This document shows positions 9,591 to 15,000 of a stretch of DNA of 15,000 nucleotides, one piece after another. The stretch's first letter is position 1. Each line of letters starts with the position of its first letter. Source of the stretch: Trachelipus rathkii (lineage: Eukaryota > Arthropoda > Malacostraca > Isopoda > Trachelipodidae); NCBI GenBank assembly GCA_015478945.1, contig JABUQX010002738.1, forward strand, positions 1 to 15,000, written 5' to 3'. Under the pieces are notes generated by a model. That model saw only the letters and a list, made by a program, of their open reading frames with translations. It made no database searches and was not told the DNA's origin. The position numbers and the translations under genes are program-made.

Positions 9591-9671
9591 ATTAACAGTA
9601 ATCGCTATGAAATTAAAAAACAAATGATATTTTCTGACAAATTAAAAGAACTGGATTCTTTCATTATTTAC

Positions 9672-9785
9672 GGCATATTATACTATATATATATCTTATA
9701 TATATATATATTACATTATATATATTATATATATATTAATATATATATAAATAACCTATATAATATAATATATATATTATATTAT
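9672..9785. repeat. (TA)n tract at the 5' edge of the Penelope-like body
   Basis: TATATA with phase slips. It is read through by the open frame 9624-9902, whose first 55 residues (YYIYIL repeats) are an artefact of this tract. Confidence 0.9.
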
Positions 9786-11200
9786 GATGCGCTAAAAATA
9801 CACCAACAACTAGAAAATTCACCTTTGAGACCTGAAATATCTATGTGCGGAACGGGTACGCACGAAATTGCCCAATATCTGAAAAGCATTATCCGACCAT
9901 AGGTAATAACTCTTTACACTAGTTAAATCAATAATAAACATTTATGTAATAAATCCTCATTTATGAAAATTTAAGAAAATTATTTATTCGCCTCACTTGA
10001 TGTAGAATCTTTTGTTCATAAATGTACCGGTTCTTGATACGATTGATAATAATTAAGAAGTGTTTCACTCAAATACCTACCCCCCCAGATATATCAGAAC
10101 AACATACGAGGAACCTTTTATTAAATTTGTTGTAATCATAACACACATTTAAATTTTAAAGAAAACAGTATTATCTACAAACTGATGGACTGCCGATGGG
10201 CTGACCGCTGACCACATTTGCTGACTTCTATATGTCCAAATGGAAAAACAAAATCCTTCGTGAAACAACAACTTTAACCCCGTATTTTACATAAGGTATG
10301 TCGAGACACCCTTCACTATTTTAGAACATAGATCTATTTACATCAGGTTCATCATAATAGAATTCAAGGTTGTTGTCATGCCTTAAAATTCACATAAAAC
10401 GAAACTTAGCGTTAATAATTCCGCTATCTGTTTTTAGAACATCAAAATCAATGTTAATTCTGACGGCTCATTATCTTACAGGCATGCATGTAAAACCCAC
10501 TGATAATGGTCTGTATATGAACTCTGGATCCTATTCACCGCCTATTTACAAAGAATCTATCGTAATAATTTTAGTTTAACAGAGCATACAACCTATGTTC
10601 AATTTTTGGAAAACTTTGATGAAGAAATTTGCCGATTAAGTAAAATTTAATTAACTGTGTCATCCACAATATTCAGTTGAAAATTAATTAATAAAACCCT
10701 TACAAAATTATATAATAATGAAAATATAAATAACAGAAAAATTCGATAAATTTCTTCTCCAAAACTTCCAATGCTATTTGTTCAATAGAGGAAGAGAAGT
10801 GCTTCGTAATATTCTGAATTCTCACCTCAAAATACTAAAGACACCTCAAAAATGTTAAAGTCAGACTATACCATACGTCCAAACAACTTTCATCTTCTTT
10901 TAGCACAAGAGATGCTTTGCCGCCGACAACCATCACGTTGTGTCCAATTACACTGCCCTATTAGACTGCTACGTCGAACATATATTGGTTACGACGAAGA
11001 ATACGATTGTCCGGACAGGGCATGTCAACATCTCTACAGTCCAGCAAAACTTTGAAGGCATTTCTAAACGGTCACATGTATCACTATATAATATTTCTAA
11101 ACACTTCACAATATTATACCGATCGTGTGAAGTCCATTGAAACTTAAAATTGCGGAGGCTTTCTACATTAAAACACGCAAAGACCTTAACATAAGATTTT
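9786..11200 (+). pseudogene. Penelope-like retroelement, RT plus GIY-YIG, broken (right copy)
   Basis: Domains follow the usual Penelope-like order. At 9820-9902 the frame reads PLRPEISMCGTGTHEIAQYL, the N-terminal RT region. At 9993-10010 SLDVES marks motif A. At 10175-10225 the PMGSP-type segment is present but broken by gaps. At 10297-10305 the catalytic box reads Tyr-Val-Glu because one base of the Asp-Asp codons is missing. At 10480-10565 MHVKPTDNGLYMN and then PIYKESI mark the RT C-terminus. The GIY-YIG nuclease follows: CPIRLLRRTYIGY at 10952-10990, a QHLY segment near 11030, and KIAEAFYIKTRKDLNI at 11143-11190. Intact elements encode one long protein, but here at least five frame changes and in-frame stops interrupt it. 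Confidence 0.9.
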
Positions 11201-11290
11201 ATGTATTTATCAGTCAGACTCATATATCATTTGATTTACTTATTATTATCAATTTAAAAACTTATTCGCTTACAAGAAATAATCAATCTA

Positions 11291-11330
11291 AAGATGTCTC
11301 AAGTATAGAGACGAAACGCTTCGGGAATCT
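11291..11330 (+). other. Conserved hairpin with hammerhead-like GAAAC, 3' of the Penelope-like element (right)
   Basis: GTCTC (11296-11300), loop AAGTATA, GAGAC (11308-11312), then GAAAC (11313-11317) and GCTTCGGGA. The 36 bases around it are the same in both arms, one of the best-preserved stretches in the window. The upstream CTGA of the left copy is CTAA here. A family-conserved RNA fold, possibly a degenerate hammerhead, is plausible; a catalytic one is not shown. Confidence 0.4.
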
Positions 11331-11439
11331 ATGTAAATATATTCTTCTTCTCCTGTATATTATTTCAAAGAAGATTATTTAAAAGAAATTAAATTATGTT
11401 ACAAAAATAAATATTTAGACGTTGGAAATAAAATAAAAT

Positions 11440-11540
11440 AACTTTTTATAATAATTAATAATAATTAATAATAATGAATAATAATAAATTAATAATAATA
11501 ATCGAATAATAAAATAAAATAATAATAAAAATAATAGTTC
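11440..11540. repeat. AAT-type microsatellite
   Basis: Irregular AATAAT/TAATAA run between the Penelope 3' end and the outer GACTCC array; mirrors 2591-2690. Confidence 0.85.
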
Positions 11541-11544
11541 TCTA

Positions 11545-11753
11545 AATTTCGACTCCGACTCCGACTCCGACTTCGCACTTACACGGGGGGAACGCTCGAC
11601 TCTCGACTCCGACTCCGACTCCTAGCTTCACAGGAATCTTCGATCTCTGACTCCGACTCGACTCCACTGCACAGATTTTCGACTCCGACTCACGACTCCG
11701 ACTCCCGGAAACGATTGCACGACTCCACACCGACTCCGACTCGCGAGCCCCTG
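11545..11753. repeat. GACTCC-based repeat (right, outer)
   Basis: GACTCC runs with spacers such as ACAGGAATCTTC; mirrors 2378-2590 and ends at the CCCCTG tip of the composite element. The - strand open frame over it is an artefact of the hexamer. Confidence 0.9.
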
Positions 11754-11889
11754 AATATATATTAGATTGTTCATCACCTACATTAGTTTTACTATGGCTA
11801 AGATTTAAAAACGCTAAATCTTACACAAAAACTAGTCATTTTCGTCGTTATACCTAAGATATTTTTTCACTTCCTCGATACCATCACGG

Positions 11890-12433
11890 AGTACAACAGT
11901 GTATTTGGCAAGTGTTCAGCTCTGGAATTTATCTGGACGTCCTAAATCTGCTGAAACAATTAACAATATATTTCAATGTCAGTTAAGATTGCCATGTCCA
12001 ACAAGATGGAACAGCCTGTACGACAGCGTTCATCTTCTAATACAGCATAAAAATGTTCTTAATGATTTGATGACTGCATTACAGCTCCCATGCTTCAAAG
12101 ACATTAAAATTGAATTTCTTGAAGAGTACATTTTTGCATTTCAACCAATTGCTGTTGCATTAGATAGGCTACAGGGTGATAAAAGCTGTTTTTATGGAAC
12201 TTTGCTTCCAACATTGCTAGTGTTTGGAAAAAAAATTTAAACGCTTAAATACGTCTCTACTTAGACATGTTCATCCTCTTCTTACATCATTAGCTTCAGG
12301 TTACGAGAATAGATTTCTGGAGTTTCTTAGTTTGCATAGCTCGGCAAACACTGCAGTTCTGGCATCTATTTCTAATCCTAACCACAAAATCAAATGGCTA
12401 GTATCTCAATATTTCACATTTTTGAACGATTAA
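11890..12433 (+). pseudogene. hAT transposase fragment with frameshift (right copy)
   Basis: The first frame (11899-12240, 113 codons) contains LPCPTRWNSLYDSVHLLIQH; PTRWNS is the well-known hAT transposase core motif next to the catalytic region. It continues with FQPIAVALDRLQGD. The second frame (12224-12433) carries on with PLLTSLASGYENRF and ends at IKWLVSQYFTFLND. The two are linked by a one-base shift at an A8 run (12229-12236). Together they cover about 175 residues, against roughly 500-700 for complete hAT transposases. The BED zinc finger at the N-terminus and the C-terminal dimerisation domain are missing. It is a relic, or an exon whose partners are lost. Confidence 0.85.
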
Positions 12434-12754
12434 ATTTTTGAAAATGTGAAATATTGATATATTTTTTCTACTTATCCGATCAACATCACATTTTCAGGGC
12501 TTGTATAGTTGGGCAAGATACACCTTTTTTATTTAGATAATTTTTTTGTATACCCCAAAGAAAATTTTTAAAAAATTTCCCAAAATTTTTTTTTTTGAAA
12601 ATTTGTTCCAAGAACAAATCCAAAACTAATGCATATACAAAGAAATTATCTAAGTAAAAAATGTGCCTCTCCACTGACTACATAAGTCCTGAAAATTTCA
12701 TCTACTTCGCCCGAACAGAAAAAAAATTATCGCAATTTTTCATTTCAAAATTAA
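12434..12754. other. Non-coding stretch between the hAT fragment and the short open frame
   Basis: Long A and T homopolymers. An acceptor-like CATTTTCAG followed by GGCTTGTATAG occurs near 12490-12508, but no exon beyond it is open. The - strand frame 12486-12674 is not kept in the left arm. Confidence 0.45.
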
Positions 12755-12976
12755 AAAAAAAGTGGGTTTAGAAATTGGACAACGCTGAGCGCAAAACTCA
12801 AAAAATCGAAAAAGTACTTCCGTACTTTTTTAGATAATGGACCTATCTATGCATATTTCAATGGACCTATCTATGCATATTTTAAGTTTGAAGTCATTAT
12901 GGAAAAAATTCTGGAAGTTGATTCGAAGAATGCCAAAAACATGGGTTTTGAAAATTTGAAAATTCTGAAAGAATGA
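12755..12976 (+). CDS. Unrecognised conserved open frame (right copy)
   Basis: A frame without ATG, open from 12755 to the TGA at 12974-12976 (73 codons). It begins SGFRNWTTLSAKLKKSKKYF after a lysine run, continues RTFLDNGPIYAYF, and ends NMGFENLKILKE. The segment NGPIYAYF is doubled exactly by an in-frame 24-base tandem duplication. The same orientation and the same first 35 residues are open in the left arm (1068-1433), where the frame extends further. I do not recognise the protein. The spacing of G, W and L recalls the start of TTF/BED-like zinc fingers of some hAT proteins, but the expected Cys and His ligands are absent, so I do not assign it. Confidence 0.4.
   Translation, partial: KKSGFRNWTTLSAKLKKSKKYFRTFLDNGPIYAYFNGPIYAYFKFEVIMEKILEVDSKNAKNMGFENLKILKE
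12836..12883 (+). repeat. 24-bp tandem duplication, in frame
   Basis: AATGGACCTATCTATGCATA plus TTTC, then the same 24 bases ending TTTT. The left arm shows a degenerate form of the same duplication near 1207-1255, so it predates or is common to both arms. Confidence 0.9.
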
Positions 12977-13148
12977 CTACAGACACAGAAAAAACACCGG
13001 AAAACAACGTTTTAGAGGGCAAAAAAAGCTACATTTTGGTATTTATATAGTCAAAATCGGCTGAAAATTCCGAATTTTATGTCCATTTTTAGGTGGGGCT
13101 GAAAATTATGACCCTTAATTAATAAGTGATGAAGTATCGTTAAATAGA

Positions 13149-13725
<577 letters not shown>

Positions 13726-13861
13726 GTAACGCGTTACATGTAACGAGTAACGGTAACGCTTCAAAGAATTTTAAAATGTAACGATGTAACGACAACGCTA
13801 TCCCTTTTCTCTCAAGTAACGAGTAACGGTAACCAATTTCATGTAACGATGCCCACCTCTG
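13726..13861 (-). mobile_element. hAT-like terminus with GTAACG subterminal repeats (right copy)
   Basis: Ten GTAAC and one GTTAC occur in about 120 bases; the 18-mer GTAACGAGTAACGGTAAC appears twice, 76 bases apart. The block ends GCCCACCTCTG, which read inward is CAGAGGTGGGC, a hAT-like tip. The repeats resemble transposase-binding subterminal motifs of hAT elements. Only one end of the element is seen per arm; the tip at 194 is its mirror image. Confidence 0.6.
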
Positions 13862-14069
13862 TATATATATATAGTAATTTATTTTAAGCGCAATAAGGTA
13901 TGCCGATCGGGTCGACGAAGTGAGCTTTTAATAAGTATTTTTGTAAACGTATTGATTTGATATTTGTCATTTGAGTTGCCTATTGCGTATTTTGAAATTA
14001 AGTTATGTATACTGCTTATCTTGAACAGTGTAATGTGTTTATGGCGAACTGTGTTTTTCTGTATAATAA
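13862..14069. other. Right-arm-only AT-rich DNA
   Basis: Outside the hAT-like tip and absent from the left arm. It starts with a short TA run. No coding frame stands out. Confidence 0.5.
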
Positions 14070-14345
14070 CATTATTGTATTTTTATGTATTCAAATATTT
14101 GTATATATGTTTAGATCTTCGGATGTAACCAGTTATGCTCGTATTTGAATTTTCTTTACATTTCATGTATACTATTTTTGCCTTCAAATGTTTGTATATC
14201 TACTTATGTCTTTGGACATACTTAGATATGCTTGCATTTGAAAGTAATTTAACTTTATGTATTATTTTTACCCCATTGAAATATTTTATGTGTTTGTGTG
14301 TATTGTTAAATGCCCACAAATATGTAAACATTTGAATGAAGGTTA
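14070..14345 (+). repeat. Degenerate tandem repeat, period about 93 bp, three copies
   Basis: TCAAATATTTGTATAT at 14091, TCAAATGTTTGTATAT at 14184 and TTGAAATATTTTATGT at 14275 are 91-93 apart. ATGCTCGTATTTGAA at 14135, ATGCTTGCATTTGAA at 14228 and ATGTAAACATTTGAA at 14321 show the same spacing. The hydrophobic 66-codon frame 14135-14335 is a by-product of the repeat. Confidence 0.75.
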
Positions 14346-14456
14346 ATTTTTATATCTTGTATAATTATTATAACATACTTTTTCACTCCGTGTTTAGCGC
14401 AGGAAGTAATGTAGTACTCCATTATAACTTTGTAAAAATGTTTAATTTATGTTCGT

Positions 14457-14497
14457 ACTTATGCTAAGATTTGTGCGAGCAAAATTTTAGCATAAGT
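14457..14497. promoter_or_regulatory. Imperfect palindrome upstream of the TATA box
   Basis: ACTTATGCTAAGATTT and AAAATTTTAGCATAAGT are near-perfect inverted copies around GTGCGAGC. It sits 14 bases upstream of TATATAAA and could be a regulator site or simply a hairpin. The left arm keeps only one good half (near 116-132). Confidence 0.45.
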
Positions 14498-14510
14498 CGA
14501 AATGAAATAA

Positions 14511-14545
14511 TATATAAACCCGTCCTGTTGAAATACTCTTCAGTC
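14511..14545 (+). promoter_or_regulatory. TATA box plus TCAGTC initiator
   Basis: TATATAAA (14511-14518) lies 31 bases before the A (14542) of TTCAGTC. This is the spacing and the TCAGTY initiator consensus of arthropod core promoters. Transcription would run outward, away from the palindrome. The left arm retains a TATA-like run (about 71-80) but not the initiator, since homology ends near 61. Confidence 0.55.
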
Positions 14546-14603
14546 AGATAAAATTAACAATAAGAATCAGAAGAAATAAATTCACTCAAGATACTCTCTC
14601 CAG

Positions 14604-14793
14604 AAATCCTCCCAGCAAGAGAGGTAAATTTCAAGGAAAGGGCTGCGACTTGAATTTCGATCACAAATTTTCGCTTAAACGAAGAGTCAGAGGCAAGGGT
14701 GGAAAACGCACTGGAAAAGGCTGTGACTACCAATTCGCCTACGAAGAGTATCTCAACAGAAGGGACTTTTGTTACTTACTTTACTTTCATTGA
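14604..14793 (+). CDS. Probable terminal exon of a basic protein with a repeated 21-residue motif
   Basis: The frame is open from 14518 to the TGA at 14791-14793 but has no ATG, so a downstream exon is the simplest reading. An acceptor-like CTCTCTCCAG ends at 14603. Two units are visible: GKFQGKGCDLNFDHKF ending SLKRR (14623-14685) and GKRTGKGCDYQFAYEE ending YLNRR (14701-14763), about 12 of 21 identical, separated by VRGKG. The spacers and unit starts are Lys/Arg-rich; each unit has one Cys. A polyadenylation signal follows 22 bases after the stop. A donor-like GAG then GTAAAT (14621-14628) inside the frame is a possible alternative splice. I do not recognise the family. Codon composition is clearly richer in GC than the surroundings. 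Confidence 0.5.
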
Positions 14794-14814
14794 ATATCTT
14801 TATTACTTATGTTG

Positions 14815-14820
14815 AATAAA
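14815..14820 (+). terminator. AATAAA polyadenylation signal
   Basis: Canonical AATAAA 22 bases after the stop of the terminal-exon-like frame, followed by an A/T-rich stretch. From the TATA/initiator start at 14542 this would give a transcript of about 290-300 bases if unspliced. Confidence 0.6.
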
Positions 14821-14860
14821 AACATCATTTCAAATATGGATTTCTAAATTACCATCCTCT

Positions 14861-14918
14861 TATATAGGGTGCTTGCTTCACAAAAGAAGAACCAATTAGC
14901 AAGTAATAGCCCTATATA
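14861..14918. repeat. Short TA-flanked hairpin (MITE-like stub)
   Basis: TATATAGGG (14861-14869) and CTTGCT (14872-14877) pair with AGCAAG (14898-14903) and CCCTATATA (14910-14918). The arms are asymmetric by five bases. It resembles the tips of a collapsed TA-targeting miniature element or a stem-loop at the transcript 3' end. Confidence 0.45.
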
Positions 14919-14920
14919 TA

Positions 14921-14944
14921 TTATTATATTATATTATATATATA

Positions 14945-15000
<56 letters not shown>
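14921..15000. repeat. (TA)n tract at the window edge
   Basis: TA dinucleotides with early phase slips, then pure TA to the end of the window. Confidence 0.97.

Larger units (their letters stand above)
8897..11753 (+). mobile_element. Composite CAGGG-ended element enclosing a Penelope-like body (right copy)
   Basis: The element starts CAGGGCATGCGAGTCG and ends GACTCGCGAGCCCCTG. The reverse complement of the end, CAGGGGCTCGCGAGTCGG, matches the start, giving a terminal inverted repeat of roughly 16-18 bases with a few mismatches. Because both ends lie in one arm, this inverted pair cannot be explained by the giant palindrome. Subterminal arrays of GACTCC flank both ends, and TA-rich DNA surrounds it. 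Inside are an (AAT)n run, a TA run, the + strand Penelope-like element and another AAT run. There is no transposase inside, so it would be non-autonomous. Confidence 0.6.

Noticed and set aside
9624..9790. First part of the open frame 9624-9902
   Set aside because: The residues are TA-repeat translation (YIYIL). Only the last 35 or so residues belong to the Penelope-like RT.
10969..11223. - strand 84-codon frame across the GIY-YIG region
   Set aside because: It is antisense to the clearly recognisable nuclease motifs on the + strand.
11542..11730. - strand open frame over the GACTCC array
   Set aside because: Same reason: repeat-driven frame.

Overview
This is AT-rich, microsatellite-rich eukaryotic DNA with no intact gene. 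It probably comes from an invertebrate, and an arthropod is favoured. It holds a Penelope-like retroelement with a GIY-YIG domain, a hAT transposase remnant, hAT-style termini, and one TATA plus TCAGTC initiator pair at the spacing typical of arthropod core promoters. It does not look prokaryotic.

The dominant structure is a giant imperfect palindrome. Almost everything from about 61 to 14530 folds back on itself around position 7206, with virtually no spacer. Each feature therefore appears twice: on the - strand in the left half and on the + strand in the right half. The non-redundant content is about 7.5 kb. Going outward from the centre, one arm contains: (a) an unrecognised coding-like region (6042-6545 left, 7869-8270 right); (b) a long TA tract; (c) a 2.9-3.1 kb element bounded by CAGGG...CCCTG, with GGAGTC-rich arrays just inside both ends and the body of a broken Penelope-like element in the middle (2378-5522; 8897-11753); (d) a broken hAT transposase segment (1690-2236; 11890-12433); (e) a short conserved open frame of unknown function (1068-1433; 12755-12976); (f) an (AAT)n array; (g) a block of GTAACG repeats ending in a hAT-like terminus, CAGAGGTGGGC (194-345; 13726-13861). 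The right arm then has about 540 bp of extra sequence that includes a 93-bp tandem repeat.

The arms differ by very many 1-2 bp gaps plus substitutions. The frame breaks in the two arms fall at different places, and the palindrome closes with no loop. This pattern fits a fold-back long read, or an unpolished assembly of one, at least as well as a real 14-kb genomic palindrome. Any gene breakage seen here may therefore be sequencing noise.

The sequence beyond the palindrome on the right (14531-15000) is separate. It shows a core promoter at the arm boundary, a terminal-exon-like open frame with a 21-residue repeated motif, a polyadenylation signal, a short TA-flanked hairpin and a TA tract. 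The best candidates for something undescribed are the unknown coding-like region near the centre, the short 12755-12976 frame, the repeat-motif exon at 14604-14793, and the palindrome itself if it is real.
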